A stretch of 51,321 bases of DNA from Peribacillus asahii (lineage in GTDB: Bacteria > Bacillota > Bacilli > Bacillales > DSM-1321): the NCBI RefSeq assembly GCF_003570725.1, contig NZ_QWVS01000025.1, positions 1-51,321 of the forward strand, read 5' to 3'. How positions within the stretch are numbered: position 1 is the first letter of the stretch; every line of letters starts with the position of its first letter. The notes under the pieces are model-generated. The model made no database searches. It was not told the origin of the DNA and saw only the letters and a list, made by a program, of their open reading frames with translations. Both the position numbers and the translations under genes were made by a program. Shown piece by piece: positions 40,312-51,103 of this stretch.

Positions 40312-40374
40312 GTGAATTCTCGACAACATTAATCATTGATAGACATGAGATTTGTAGAATTTTTGAGAATTCAC
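40312..40374. repeat. Inverted repeat in the tatD-yabE gap
   Basis: GTGAATTCTC (40312-40321) and GAGAATTCAC (40365-40374) are perfect inverse copies 43 bp apart. There is no T run, so it is not a terminator. It may be a pair of regulator sites upstream of the yabE promoter. Confidence 0.45.
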
Positions 40375-40417
40375 AAGAAATAGACCAGTATTCAGTAAAT
40401 ATTGACGAAGAAAATTG

Positions 40418-41185
40418 TCAATTTATGCCGAATAATTTTTTGGCATTTTCGGTTGTAATGCGTGCAACTTCCTCTACTGAGACTTGTTTAATATCTGCAA
40501 TTTGCTCAGCTACTAGTTTCACATAAGCCGGTTCATTTCTCTTTCCCCTAAAAGGATGCGGAGCTAAGTACGGACAATCCGTTTCAATAAGCAAGCGATC
40601 TAATGGAACCTCTGCTGCAACTTCCTTCGGTTTTTTGGCATTTTTAAACGTAACCGGCCCACCGAGGGAAATATAAAAGTTCATCTCTAAACATTCCTTT
40701 GCCGTTTCTACACTGCCACTAAAGCAATGCATAATACCACCTACAAGAGATGCTTCCTCTTCTCTTAAAATGGTTATAATATCTGCTGTTGCTTCTCGAT
40801 TATGAATAATAATTGGTAGTTTCACTCTTCTAGCCAAACGAATTTGCTTTCGAAACACCTCCATTTGGATTTCTTTTGGTGACTTATCCCAGTAATAGTC
40901 TAGTCCCATTTCTCCAATTGCTACGACCTTTGGATGTGCTGCTAGTGATTCGATCCACTCTAAATCAGCATTAGTCATATCAATTGCATCAACAGGATGC
41001 CATCCTACAGCCGCATATAAGAAATCATATGTTTCTACTAACTCCATTGCCTTTGTAATCGTTGGGCGATCAAACCCTACGACAATCATGTTAGCGACTC
41101 CCGCTTCTTGTGCTCTCTTAATTACTTCTGTCAAATCTTCTTCAAACTGTTCTGCGTTCAGATGTACATGCGTATCAAATAGCAT
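40418..41185 (-). CDS. tatD: TatD family metal-dependent hydrolase (YabD)
   Basis: The 255-residue TIM-barrel protein carries the TatD metal ligands: FDTHVHLN at the start, GEMGLDYYW, PIIIHNREA, IMHCFSGS and LIETDCPYLAPHP. Family members are 3'-5' exonucleases or deoxyribonucleases. ATG 41185 has GAGAGGAAG 6 nt upstream. An ATG at 41206 adds seven residues without family support. It lies between metS and yabE, the standard Bacillus order. Confidence 0.95.
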   Translation of the reverse strand: MLFDTHVHLNAEQFEEDLTEVIKRAQEAGVANMIVVGFDRPTITKAMELVETYDFLYAAVGWHPVDAIDMTNADLEWIESLAAHPKVVAIGEMGLDYYWDKSPKEIQMEVFRKQIRLARRVKLPIIIHNREATADIITILREEEASLVGGIMHCFSGSVETAKECLEMNFYISLGGPVTFKNAKKPKEVAAEVPLDRLLIETDCPYLAPHPFRGKRNEPAYVKLVAEQIADIKQVSVEEVARITTENAKKLFGIN

Positions 41186-41291
41186 TTCTATCTTCCTCTC
41201 TATCATTAGTTTATTACGAAATACAGTGCTTATGTTTCACAATTCGATTACAAATATGTAACAAAAAAATCTAATTTGGTAAAAATATACA

Positions 41292-41340
41292 TAAAAAAAG
41301 GCATAAAAAAGTTTCACATGAAACATTTTTATGCTTTTTT
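41292..41340 (-). terminator. metS terminator
   Basis: AGCATAAAAA-GTTTCA pairs with TGAAAC-TTTTTTATGCC across a short loop, then TTTTTTT on the minus strand. Confidence 0.85.
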
Positions 41341-41363
41341 CTCTATCTTTAAATACCTATTTT

Positions 41364-43439
<2,076 letters not shown>

Positions 43440-43601
43440 CTAGAAAACATAAACTCCTCTTTAAAAAAGAAACAATGCCATTCATTTTATCATCATTGCC
43501 TCATTTATAAATAAAATATACCTGCGTCAAACAATACATATCAGATAGAATCTACCTTTTTACAAAAATATACAAAAAAGCAACCTGAATTGAACATTTC
43601 A

Positions 43602-43631
43602 TTGGAATTATATTGAATTTATGAGTATAAT
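43602..43631 (+). promoter_or_regulatory. abrB distal promoter (P1)
   Basis: TTGGAA (43602-43607), an 18-bp spacer and a perfect TATAAT (43626-43631) on the plus strand. A second abrB promoter is also known in B. subtilis. Confidence 0.5.
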
Positions 43632-43644
43632 GAACATTGGCGGA

Positions 43645-43671
43645 TGTCGATTGCCGTACACCCGTGTCGAA
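43645..43671 (+). promoter_or_regulatory. Spo0A boxes downstream of abrB P1
   Basis: TGTCGAT (43645-43651, one mismatch) and TGTCGAA (43665-43671, exact) lie 20 bp apart, two helical turns, just after the P1 start site. This arrangement fits repression by Spo0A-P. Confidence 0.55.
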
Positions 43672-43817
43672 TTCTGTTGACCATTATCAAACGTTCAATT
43701 TCCTTTTAAAATTTTTTCGGTAAATACTGGAATAAAAAGGATAAAAACCGCAATAAACCCTTGATATATGGGCATTTGGCCGTTCCAAAAATACAGGAAT
43801 AATAAAAAATAAAATCA

Positions 43818-43846
43818 TTGACGTATTTGGGAATGGCTGGTATTAT
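43818..43846 (+). promoter_or_regulatory. abrB proximal promoter (P2)
   Basis: TTGACG (43818-43823), a 17-bp spacer and TATTAT (43841-43846) on the plus strand, with predicted start near 43853, about 75 nt before the ATG. Confidence 0.8.
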
Positions 43847-43862
43847 AGGTTTATAAGAAGTT

Positions 43863-43879
43863 TGTCGAATATTGACGAA
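43863..43879 (+). promoter_or_regulatory. Tandem Spo0A boxes downstream of abrB P2
   Basis: TGTCGAA (43863-43869) and TGACGAA (43873-43879) are spaced exactly one helical turn and lie about 10-25 bp after the transcription start. In B. subtilis Spo0A-P represses abrB from boxes in this same position. Confidence 0.75.
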
Positions 43880-43928
43880 TAAAAAAATAGATAATAGATT
43901 ATAAATTTGAGAGGAGATTTTATTAGTT

Positions 43929-44213
43929 ATGAAATCTACAGGAATCGTTCGTAAAGTTGATGAATTAGGTCGTGTGGTAATTCCGATTGAGCTTCGCCGT
44001 ACATTAGGTATTGCAGAAAAAGACGCTTTAGAAATTTACGTAGATGATGAGCGCATCATCCTAAAAAAATATAAACCAAACATGACTTGCCAAGTAACTG
44101 GTGAAGTATCTGACGATAACTTAACACTTGCAGGCGGTAAATTAGTTCTTAGCCGTGAGGGTGCTGAAATTCTTATTAAAGAAATTCAAAATAGTTTCGA
44201 AGCTTCTAAATAA
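43929..44213 (+). CDS. abrB: Transition-state regulator AbrB
   Basis: The 94-residue DNA-binding protein represses many stationary-phase and sporulation genes during growth. The N-terminal swapped-hairpin domain is KSTGIVRKVDELGRVVIPIELRRTL; the C-terminal multimerisation domain holds TCQVTGEVSDDN and GGKLVLSREGAEIL. GAGGAG lies about 12 nt before the ATG. It is the only protein gene on the plus strand, divergent from metS and convergent with rsmI, as in B. subtilis. spoVG, a classical AbrB target, lies 11 kb away. Confidence 0.98.
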   Translation: MKSTGIVRKVDELGRVVIPIELRRTLGIAEKDALEIYVDDERIILKKYKPNMTCQVTGEVSDDNLTLAGGKLVLSREGAEILIKEIQNSFEASK

Positions 44214-44219
44214 GATACA

Positions 44220-44252
44220 AAAAAGCTGCTAGATTCATCTAGCAGCCTTTTT
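44220..44252. terminator. Bidirectional terminator between abrB and rsmI
   Basis: AAAAAGCTGCTAGA and TCTAGCAGCCTTTTTT pair around a short loop. T runs on both strands let it stop the convergent abrB and rsmI transcripts. Confidence 0.9.
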
Positions 44253-44257
44253 TATAT

Positions 44258-45136
44258 TTACTCTTCAATATGATAGGCTTGATACACTTCCCTCTTTTGC
44301 AGCCCACGATCTTTTGCCACTTGCTTAATAGCTTCCTTCGACTGAAGCCCTTTCGCTTCCACATAGTAATCTACATGTTTAACTAGATCCATTGAACTCC
44401 ACCAAACGATTTCTTCCTCTTCTGTGGCAGGCATAGCCCCTTCTATAATTAAACAAAACTCACCACGTACTTCAGACTCATTTGCCCATGCTAGTGCCTC
44501 GCTAATCGTTCCACGAATAAATTCTTCAAATTTCTTCGTCAACTCACGGCATAAAACAATATTTCGGTCTCCTAATATATCAAGCATCTGCTTTAATGTT
44601 TCTTTTAAACGATGAGGGGATTCATACATAACCCATGTAGCTTCTATCTTCTTTAATCTCTGAAGCTCCTCCTTCTTCTGTTTAGCCCCCCTTTGCAAAA
44701 ATCCATAAAAATAAAAGGGCTGCGGTACTAAACCTGAAGCAATTAAAGCCGTTAAAGCTGCATTTGCCCCTGGGAGCGGAATAACCTTTAATTGCTCAGC
44801 AATTGCATCTTTTACTAGTTCATAACCTGGATCTGAAATCGTTGGCATCCCTGCATCGCTGACTAAAGCAATTACCTGTCCGTTACGAAGTCGATCCAGC
44901 ATATGTCTGCCGCTATTCTCTTTATTATGCTCATGATAGCTTACAATTGGTGTTGTAATCTGAAAATAATTGCATAGCTTTTTCGTATTTCTTGTATCCT
45001 CTGCTGCAATAACATCTGCTTCCTTTAAAATACGTAAAGCTCGAAAGCTCATATCTTCTAAATTACCAATAGGAGTTGGTACTAAATACAAGGCCGGCTC
45101 GAGACCTTCTCTTTCAAAACTTTTCTGTTGCCACAT
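44258..45136 (-). CDS. rsmI: 16S rRNA (cytidine-2'-O)-methyltransferase RsmI
   Basis: The 292-residue enzyme makes the 2'-O-methyl group of C1402 at the decoding centre. The tetrapyrrole-methylase fold shows LYLVPTPIGNLEDMSFRAL, the IAAEDTRNTKKL segment, ALVSDAGMPTISDPGYELV and PLPGANAALTALIASGL. A C-terminal helical region ends in a HTH-like stretch. It abuts yazA by 1 bp and ends at the shared terminator with abrB. Confidence 0.96.
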   Translation of the reverse strand: MWQQKSFEREGLEPALYLVPTPIGNLEDMSFRALRILKEADVIAAEDTRNTKKLCNYFQITTPIVSYHEHNKENSGRHMLDRLRNGQVIALVSDAGMPTISDPGYELVKDAIAEQLKVIPLPGANAALTALIASGLVPQPFYFYGFLQRGAKQKKEELQRLKKIEATWVMYESPHRLKETLKQMLDILGDRNIVLCRELTKKFEEFIRGTISEALAWANESEVRGEFCLIIEGAMPATEEEEIVWWSSMDLVKHVDYYVEAKGLQSKEAIKQVAKDRGLQKREVYQAYHIEE

Positions 45137-45137
45137 A

Positions 45138-45395
45138 CTACTCCTCCTTTTTCATCCATTTCTGTTTATTCTGCCGTGATAGCTGTTTGAAACGATATTC
45201 AGCTTGCATAGCCTCCCTTTTCGTATCAAAGGTTTCATAATAAATAAGTGAAACAGGCGTTCTTCCACGCGTATATTTGGCCCCTTTTCCTTGATTATGA
45301 AGATTTACACGACGTTCTAGATGATTTGTATAACCTGCATAATAGCTTGTATCTGCGCATTCTAATACATAAAAATAATGCTTACTGCTCTCCAT
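45138..45395 (-). CDS. yazA: GIY-YIG nuclease-domain protein YazA
   Basis: The 85-residue protein is a single UvrC/SLX1-type GIY-YIG domain: [28 protein letters not shown] (Y-V-L ... Y-A-G), then [38 protein letters not shown] with the conserved Arg and Glu. The ATG at 45395 follows family length and overlaps the end of the upstream methyltransferase by 14 bp. An ATG at 45449 would overlap it by 68 bp. Its biological role is unknown. Confidence 0.92.
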   Translation of the reverse strand: MESSKHYFYVLECADTSYYAGYTNHLERRVNLHNQGKGAKYTRGRTPVSLIYYETFDTKREAMQAEYRFKQLSRQNKQKWMKKEE

Positions 45396-46146
45396 ATAAA
45401 ATCCTTCTAATGTCTGGATTATATTCATTTTGTTCATTATACACAACAAGCGGTGGTAACACCTTTAAGTCTGGGTTCCCATCTTTAATGCCCTCAATTA
45501 AAATCGTATTCGCTTCTTTGTTTTGTTTAGGATAGACAAACTGAAGCCGCTTCGGCTCAATGCGATATTGCCTCATTAGACTTAATATATCCATTAATCG
45601 CCCTGGACGATGAACAAAAGCAGCCTTTCCGCCTTGGCGTAACAATTGACTGCTTACTCGAATGACGTCTTCAAGGTTACACATAATCTCATGACGAGCA
45701 ATTGCATAATGTTCATTTTTATTGATTTCCTCTTGAGAAGGCGTTGGAAAATACGGCGGATTACACGTCACTACATCGTATTTGCTATACCCAATCTCCT
45801 TCACTATCTCTTTCAAGTCACCATGAATCATCTCAATTTGCTGAGATAGCTCATTATAGTTTACACTTCTACGCGCCATATCACAAAGCCGCTCTTGAAT
45901 TTCAACACCTATAATTGACCCTTTTGTCCGAGTACTCAATAACAACGGGATAATCCCATTTCCTGAACATAAATCAACTAGTTTCCCTTTTTGAATCGGT
46001 ACATTCACAAACTTCGACAATAGCACGGCATCTAATGAAAAGGCAAACACAGAAGGACTTTGAATAATTCTTAAATCCTCTGCTAATAAATAATCAAGTC
46101 GCTCATCTTCTCTAAGTTGCACCATAGATTGTTTCCTCCTAGCCAT
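45382..46146 (-). CDS. yabB: TrmN6-like tRNA (adenine-N6) methyltransferase (YabB)
   Basis: The 254-residue SAM-dependent enzyme has motif [35 protein letters not shown] and the N6-amine catalytic motif VTCNPPYF (N-P-P-Y). [16 protein letters not shown] follows, with a C-terminal strand set. Relatives modify A37 of tRNA-Val. It starts the yabB-yazA-rsmI unit right after the yabA terminator; the three genes overlap or abut. Confidence 0.93.
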   Translation of the reverse strand: MARRKQSMVQLREDERLDYLLAEDLRIIQSPSVFAFSLDAVLLSKFVNVPIQKGKLVDLCSGNGIIPLLLSTRTKGSIIGVEIQERLCDMARRSVNYNELSQQIEMIHGDLKEIVKEIGYSKYDVVTCNPPYFPTPSQEEINKNEHYAIARHEIMCNLEDVIRVSSQLLRQGGKAAFVHRPGRLMDILSLMRQYRIEPKRLQFVYPKQNKEANTILIEGIKDGNPDLKVLPPLVVYNEQNEYNPDIRRILYGEQ

Positions 46147-46158
46147 TTTTCATCGTAC

Positions 46159-46192
46159 AAAAAAGGTCTGACTCATGCTTACATGTCAGACC
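46159..46192 (-). terminator. yabA terminator
   Basis: GGTCTGAC pairs with GTCAGACC (extended by CAT/ATG), then TTTTTT on the minus strand. It closes the holB-ricT-yabA unit. Confidence 0.9.
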
Positions 46193-46243
46193 CCGAATTA
46201 CTATATATTATCATGTAAAAGAGACAAATAAATGCTCCCTAGA

Positions 46244-46618
46244 CTATTTTTTATTTAAAAAGGATAGACAGAAGAGACAATCTCCTTCTTTACGTAAACT
46301 ACCAAAATGAAGATTACAAATATGAAAACCTTCTTGATAAATGCGAGCTAAGTTATCATATCCTTCACCGATATCTATAGTCTTTTCCTCACTATTTATC
46401 GATTTCACTTTCACCTTGCTGGCTCCTTTTTTAGCAGCCTTTGGTGGCACTTCAATTAAATCTAATCTACGTCGCAAGTGGTCATTCTCCAGCTTTAATG
46501 ATTGATTATCTTCCAATACTTCGGCAAGATGTTCTTTCAGTTCTCCAAGCTGTTTGTACAGTTGACCGATTTGGGTTTCCATACTCGTAACCGATTCAAA
46601 AATCTCTTTCTTATCCAC
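46244..46618 (-). CDS. yabA: Replication initiation control protein YabA
   Basis: The 124-residue protein binds DnaA and DnaN to limit re-initiation. Residues 1-60 form a leucine-zipper-like coiled coil ([37 protein letters not shown]). The C-terminal zinc domain has [19 protein letters not shown], with Cys/His ligands intact. GTG 46618 gives VDKKEIF, as in homologues, with AAGGTGG upstream. A GTG at 46630 is possible. The gene follows ricT by 16 bp. Confidence 0.95.
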   Translation of the reverse strand: MDKKEIFESVTSMETQIGQLYKQLGELKEHLAEVLEDNQSLKLENDHLRRRLDLIEVPPKAAKKGASKVKVKSINSEEKTIDIGEGYDNLARIYQEGFHICNLHFGSLRKEGDCLFCLSFLNKK

Positions 46619-46634
46619 GCTACCCACCACCTTA

Positions 46635-47462
46635 CTAATCTGTGGCTTGAATAGAAACGGCTCCCTCGTTTAGAATCTCATCTAAAGTATATTCTAATAC
46701 TCTGTCTTGTTCGATTAATTCAACTTGAAGTACACGTTCTAGAATGTTAAGCCCAACTACCTTGCCTTTACCGTTTGGAGTTTTAATAATTTCCCCTAAA
46801 TCAGGAAGCATTTCTTTTGCGCTTTCGTATTCATCATTTTCATATTTTAAGCAACACATCAGACGTCCACATAAGCCTGATATTTTTGTTGGATTTAACG
46901 ATAGATTTTGGTCTTTCGCCATTTTAATGGAGACAGGCTCAAAGTCACCAAGAAATGTAGAACAGCAAAGCATCCTGCCACATGGTCCGATTCCGCCTAG
47001 CATTTTAGCTTCATCGCGTACACCAATTTGGCGAAGTTCAATTCTAGTTCGAAAAATAGCAGCCAAGTCTTTCACTAAATCACGAAAATCAACACGTCCA
47101 TCTGCTGTAAAAAAGAAAACAACTTTATTTCGATCAAATGTATACTCAACATCAACAAGCTTCATATCCAGCTTATGTTCTTCTACCTTTTGACAGCAAA
47201 TATCGTAGGCCTCTTTAGCAGCCGCTTTGTTCTCCTCTACAATTAACCGATCTTTTTTATCCGCAATCCTTAACACTTTTTTCAAAGGCAGGACAACATC
47301 ATTTTCTCCTACTTGCTTCCGGGCTGTTACAACCTTGCCGAATTCCACACCACGAACGGTTTCCACTATGACAAAGTCGTCCTTAGGAATATCGATTTCA
47401 CCCGGATCAAAATAGTATATTTTGCCCGCTTTTTTAAAACGGACGCCTACAACATCATACAA
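46635..47462 (-). CDS. ricT: RicT (YaaT), subunit of the Y-complex
   Basis: The 275-residue PSP1-type protein has the conserved block [28 protein letters not shown] and [15 protein letters not shown]. Its cysteines help hold the Fe-S clusters of the RicA-RicF-RicT complex, which assists RNase Y mRNA maturation and Spo0A phosphorylation in Bacillus. It starts at TTG (47462) with GGAGGG 8 nt upstream, 1 bp after holB's stop. RicA and RicF are not in this window. Confidence 0.96.
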   Translation of the reverse strand: MYDVVGVRFKKAGKIYYFDPGEIDIPKDDFVIVETVRGVEFGKVVTARKQVGENDVVLPLKKVLRIADKKDRLIVEENKAAAKEAYDICCQKVEEHKLDMKLVDVEYTFDRNKVVFFFTADGRVDFRDLVKDLAAIFRTRIELRQIGVRDEAKMLGGIGPCGRMLCCSTFLGDFEPVSIKMAKDQNLSLNPTKISGLCGRLMCCLKYENDEYESAKEMLPDLGEIIKTPNGKGKVVGLNILERVLQVELIEQDRVLEYTLDEILNEGAVSIQATD

Positions 47463-47463
47463 A

Positions 47464-48462
47464 TCATGATCCCTCCTGCAAATTCAGCACGAGCTGTTCC
47501 ATTAACAGCTGTGGATTTGTATTGGACGACAACTTTCGTTTCGTATCCAAAATAGTGCCCATACAATCTGCAAGACGCCTTTGTGAGAGCTGAAGAGCAT
47601 GAGAGGCAAGCTCTTCTTCCTGATTTTGAAACACGACGAAGTTCCGCTTGTCCAATTGAATATATAGTAAATCCTTATAAATCAAAAGTAGTAAATCAAG
47701 CCCTTTATCTAGTTGCTCTCGTTCCTTAAAGTGAGAAAACCAATCCGTTTGTAAAAATAACAATGCCTTCATCCGGTTTTGTTTTAACACTTCATATAAT
47801 TTTACCACTATTTTTTGAGCTTGTACAAACCATTCATCGTGGCTCAGTGCTAAACCTTCTTCTACATTTTGAGTAATTTGGGAAATGACGGAGGCAATTT
47901 GCGGTTGAAGATTGTGCTCTATCAATTTTTGTTTCACATTCTCAGGAGAAAGCGGCTGAAAGGTTAATACTTGACATCGCGAAATAATCGTTGGTAATAT
48001 CCTTTGAACTTGCTCAGTCATTAAGATGGCAACCGTATCATCCGATGGTTCTTCTAGAAATTTCAATAAGCTATTAGCCGCGCCTACGGACATTTTATCA
48101 GCATCAGCAATCATATAGATTTTCCGATTTGCTTCTACACTTTTTTTCGAAAATTCCTCTTGCAGCTGTTTAATTTGCTCCTTTTTAATCGATAAGCCAT
48201 CTCGCTCGATATAATGAACATCCGGATGATTTCCACTCATGATGCGCTTGCAATTTCTACACTCTTCACATGGCTCATAACCAGCAATAGGAGCTTCACA
48301 CAACAAGCTTTTAGCAAAAACATGGCTCACTTCATGTTTACCTATCCCTTTTTCTCCTTCGAACAAGTAAGCATGTGCCACTCGTTTTTTTACTAAACTA
48401 TTTTGCAACATCCTCATAATCTGCGGCTGTACTTGTTTTGCTTCCTGCCATGTTTTATTCAA
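47464..48462 (-). CDS. holB: DNA polymerase III delta-prime subunit
   Basis: The 332-residue clamp-loader subunit has a degenerate P-loop GEKGIGKH, as expected for the non-hydrolysing delta-prime. It also has four zinc-binding cysteines (CEPCEECRNC region), DADKMSVGAANSLLKFLEEPSDDT and ISRCQVLTFQPL (SRC motif). The start is uncertain. TTG 48462 (GTGAG 9 nt upstream) is used, and TTG 48471 is adjacent to the ribosome site. The 109 bp before it, where darA and yaaR stand in B. subtilis, are non-coding. Confidence 0.93.
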   Translation of the reverse strand: MNKTWQEAKQVQPQIMRMLQNSLVKKRVAHAYLFEGEKGIGKHEVSHVFAKSLLCEAPIAGYEPCEECRNCKRIMSGNHPDVHYIERDGLSIKKEQIKQLQEEFSKKSVEANRKIYMIADADKMSVGAANSLLKFLEEPSDDTVAILMTEQVQRILPTIISRCQVLTFQPLSPENVKQKLIEHNLQPQIASVISQITQNVEEGLALSHDEWFVQAQKIVVKLYEVLKQNRMKALLFLQTDWFSHFKEREQLDKGLDLLLLIYKDLLYIQLDKRNFVVFQNQEEELASHALQLSQRRLADCMGTILDTKRKLSSNTNPQLLMEQLVLNLQEGS

Positions 48463-48571
48463 AATGATCAACTCACTTAAATATTATAAATTCATGTATC
48501 AAATACAAACTGTATTATTTTCTCATTATATCAATTATTGGAAGGAAGGATAATAACAAACCGTTGTCCTA

Positions 48572-49210
48572 TCATCCTTTTTTATGCAAAAATTCTACAA
48601 TACTTTGCTTGGCCTGTTCAAATACGACCTCTAGCGATTGACTCGCATCAATTAATACAAATCTCTCCTTCCATCGATTCATTACAAGCTGATAGCCTTC
48701 ACGTACTTTTTTATGAAAATCGATTGTTTCCAAGTCTAAACGATTGACTTCCCGATGATTATTCGCTTGAATTCGCTTTAATCCTTCCTCCGGTTCAATA
48801 TCAAAATACAGCGTTATATCTGGCATAACATCAGCAATAGCAAATGTATTAATACTATAAATTTCTTCGATCTCTAAGCCGCGTGCATGCCCTTGATAAG
48901 CAAGCGAGCTATCAATAAAACGATCACATAGTACAATCATTCCCTGCTCTAATGCAGGAATAATTCTCTCAACTAGATGCTGACGCCTTGCTGCAGCATA
49001 CAATAAAGCTTCCGTTCGTGAATCCATCGCTGTATTCTCTTTATTTAAAATCACTTCTCGAATTTGTTCTGCAATTGGAATTCCGCCTGGCTCCCTAGTT
49101 ACAACAACACGATGCCCTTCCTTTTCTAAAGCAGCTCCTAAAAGTTGCAATATTGTTGTTTTTCCAGCACCTTCAGGCCCTTCTAATGTAATAAATACTC
49201 CACGATTCAT
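48572..49210 (-). CDS. tmk: Thymidylate kinase
   Basis: The 212-residue P-loop kinase phosphorylates dTMP to dTDP. Walker A is [13 protein letters not shown] and the DRY-like motif is [33 protein letters not shown] is the substrate Arg loop and [14 protein letters not shown] precedes the lid. GGTGGGA lies upstream of the ATG. It follows the YaaO-type gene by 42 bp. Confidence 0.97.
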   Translation of the reverse strand: MNRGVFITLEGPEGAGKTTILQLLGAALEKEGHRVVVTREPGGIPIAEQIREVILNKENTAMDSRTEALLYAAARRQHLVERIIPALEQGMIVLCDRFIDSSLAYQGHARGLEIEEIYSINTFAIADVMPDITLYFDIEPEEGLKRIQANNHREVNRLDLETIDFHKKVREGYQLVMNRWKERFVLIDASQSLEVVFEQAKQSIVEFLHKKG

Positions 49211-49252
49211 CGCTTATCCCACCGTTCATTATTTTACTGCTAGTATATCATT

Positions 49253-50707
49253 TTAACGGACAGACTTAGATTCGTAAACGATAAGCTCACCACTCATCAA
49301 TGCTTGTCCACCATGAAAACGGGATTTATGTGCTAATAAGTGCTTTAAAGTTGCCACTTTTTCAGCTGTAATCATTTCCCCAGGCATAATAAAAGGAATC
49401 CCTGGAGGATATGGAATGACCATTTCTGCTGAAACTTGGCCAATTGCTTCATTTAATAAAACTTGTCTTGTTTTCATTTGCTTCATATCTGAATAAGATA
49501 CGACTAGTGTTGTTATGATCGCTTCTTCTTTCCATTGAATCATAGGAGAAGTACTATTTTGTCCCTTTTTCCCTTTTAACGTTCCTTGTATTTGTTCAAT
49601 GGTTTGTCGTAAAGGATAAAACTGTTCCTTTTTTAATAATGGCAATACGAGTAAGACATTACGGGGATCTGCCAATTCAGAATAAATACCTGCCTCTTCA
49701 AGTAAAGCTTGTACTTCATAACCACTTAGTCCCTGTGTTGATCGAATACTTACCTTTAACGGGTCAGCTACAACACCTTTAGGCGGTTCTAACAATTCAA
49801 TTTCTTTAACAGCAGATAGCTGGTCCTTAAAGTCAGCTATTCTCTTGATAAGGAATTGATAATCATCCTCTGTAAAAGCAGCCAAATATGCTCGCGCTAA
49901 ATCAAGCGATCCCATTATTGGATAAGATGGGCTGCTTGACTGTAGCATTTGTAAATACCATTCAATTCGCTCTCTATTAACTAAGGTAGTATTTACATGT
50001 AAATACGAGCCCATTGTCATCGCGGGTAACGTTTTATGAGCCGAGTGGACCACTACATCTGCTCCTGCTTCAATTGCACTTTGTGGAAATTGATTATTGG
50101 CAGAGAAATGAGCTCCATGTGCTTCATCGACTAATACTGGAATTCCTTTATCATGAGCTACTGTTATAATGGAGGATAACTCCTGACTGAGACCATAATA
50201 ATTAGGAGAAGTCAAAATAATCGCCTTTGTCTCAGGATACAAGTTCAAAGCCTCTGTAATTAGTTGAACATCAAGTCCTCCAGCAACTTCCCACTCTTTA
50301 TAAATCGTTGGCTGTAAAAATACCGGTTTAACATTAGCTAACATAAGGCCATGGAGAATAGATTTATGACAATTACGTTGAACAAGTACAGTATCTCCCT
50401 CTTCACATGTTCCCATAATCATCGCTATATTTCCTACAGTCGAACCATTTACAAGAAAATAACTATTCTGCACACCATAGAGGCTAGCTAATAGCTGCTC
50501 AGCTTCTTTAATTGGGCCTTCTGGTGCATGCAAATCATCTAACCCTGATAGCTCAGTTGCATCTATTTGAAGTAAAGACTCATACAACTTTCTGCCTTGC
50601 TTCATAAATATTTGCCCGTTTTTATGTCCTGGTACATGATAGGAAACTTTATTCTCTTTATGAAAAGCTGCTAAAGCGCTAAATAACGGTGTCTGTAATT
50701 GATTCAT
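49253..50707 (-). CDS. yaaO: Orn/Lys/Arg decarboxylase-family PLP protein (YaaO)
   Basis: The 484-residue protein belongs to fold-type I decarboxylases without the N-terminal wing domain. The PLP lysine is K225 in HSAHKTLPAMT, the ring-binding Asp is D194 in VLVDEAHGAH, and YFLVNGSTVGNIAM is the phosphate loop. The C-terminal domain has PYPPGIPFIMPGE. B. subtilis YaaO is 480 aa. Substrate (lysine, arginine or another amino acid) cannot be told from the sequence. It lies between csfB and tmk. Confidence 0.9.
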   Translation of the reverse strand: MNQLQTPLFSALAAFHKENKVSYHVPGHKNGQIFMKQGRKLYESLLQIDATELSGLDDLHAPEGPIKEAEQLLASLYGVQNSYFLVNGSTVGNIAMIMGTCEEGDTVLVQRNCHKSILHGLMLANVKPVFLQPTIYKEWEVAGGLDVQLITEALNLYPETKAIILTSPNYYGLSQELSSIITVAHDKGIPVLVDEAHGAHFSANNQFPQSAIEAGADVVVHSAHKTLPAMTMGSYLHVNTTLVNRERIEWYLQMLQSSSPSYPIMGSLDLARAYLAAFTEDDYQFLIKRIADFKDQLSAVKEIELLEPPKGVVADPLKVSIRSTQGLSGYEVQALLEEAGIYSELADPRNVLLVLPLLKKEQFYPLRQTIEQIQGTLKGKKGQNSTSPMIQWKEEAIITTLVVSYSDMKQMKTRQVLLNEAIGQVSAEMVIPYPPGIPFIMPGEMITAEKVATLKHLLAHKSRFHGGQALMSGELIVYESKSVR

Positions 50708-50796
50708 GTATCTCTTCCCTCAATCTATGGATTCATATTCTTATTTTACCAAATAAAAATTTCTTTCTCTCCCCACAGATATACTTTTATACATAA

Positions 50797-50826
50797 TAAA
50801 AAGCCAAGGGGACCGTTTCCTTGACT
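50797..50826 (-). terminator. csfB terminator
   Basis: AGTCAAGG pairs with CCTTGGCT (one G-U) around a 9-nt loop, followed by TTTTTATT on the minus strand. Confidence 0.8.
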
Positions 50827-50848
50827 CTCTGATTCTCTAAATATATTC

Positions 50849-51055
50849 TTACGAAAAGATTTCAGGATGAGTAATTTTTTTTAATTGCTTGAGATAATAT
50901 TTATACCGCTCATCCTTCGTATCCGTTGTAATGATCTCACGCTCACATTCCTCGCAAATAAATGATGTATATATATGAATACCTGATGTTTTTCTACATT
51001 CACAAACCACGCATGTTTCCCCTGCCGTTTTTTCGGTTGTTGTTGTTTCCAACAT
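50849..51055 (-). CDS. csfB: Anti-sigma factor CsfB (Gin)
   Basis: The 68-residue protein inhibits sigma-G (and sigma-E) during sporulation. Zinc ligands are CVVC (residues 11-14 with this start) and CEEC (34-37), with GIHIYTSFICEECEREIITTDT between and after, matching B. subtilis Gin. ATG 51055 follows GGAGGTGGAG. An ATG at 51067 lies inside that ribosome site. A sigma-F-like promoter is directly upstream. It is the first gene after the 5S rRNA terminator. Confidence 0.93.
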   Translation of the reverse strand: MLETTTTEKTAGETCVVCECRKTSGIHIYTSFICEECEREIITTDTKDERYKYYLKQLKKITHPEIFS

Positions 51056-51072
51056 CTCCACCTCCATACCTG

Positions 51073-51103
51073 CATTCTCTCCAAAAACTTTTTTTCTTAT
51101 ACC
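51073..51103 (-). promoter_or_regulatory. Candidate sigma-F promoter of csfB
   Basis: GGTATA (51103-51098), a 15-bp spacer and GGAGAGAATG (51082-51073) fit the sigma-F pattern GYATA / GGnnAnAMTW except for the last base. The predicted start would leave only about 11 nt before the ATG. Confidence 0.5.

Noticed and set aside
40128..40526. 132-codon plus-strand frame over the yabE-tatD gap
   Set aside because: It extends into both genes in antisense, lacks a ribosome site, and the gap portion shows no family resemblance.
48540..48575. Hairpin GGATGATA/TATTATCC after tmk as a terminator
   Set aside because: Imperfect stem, no T run.
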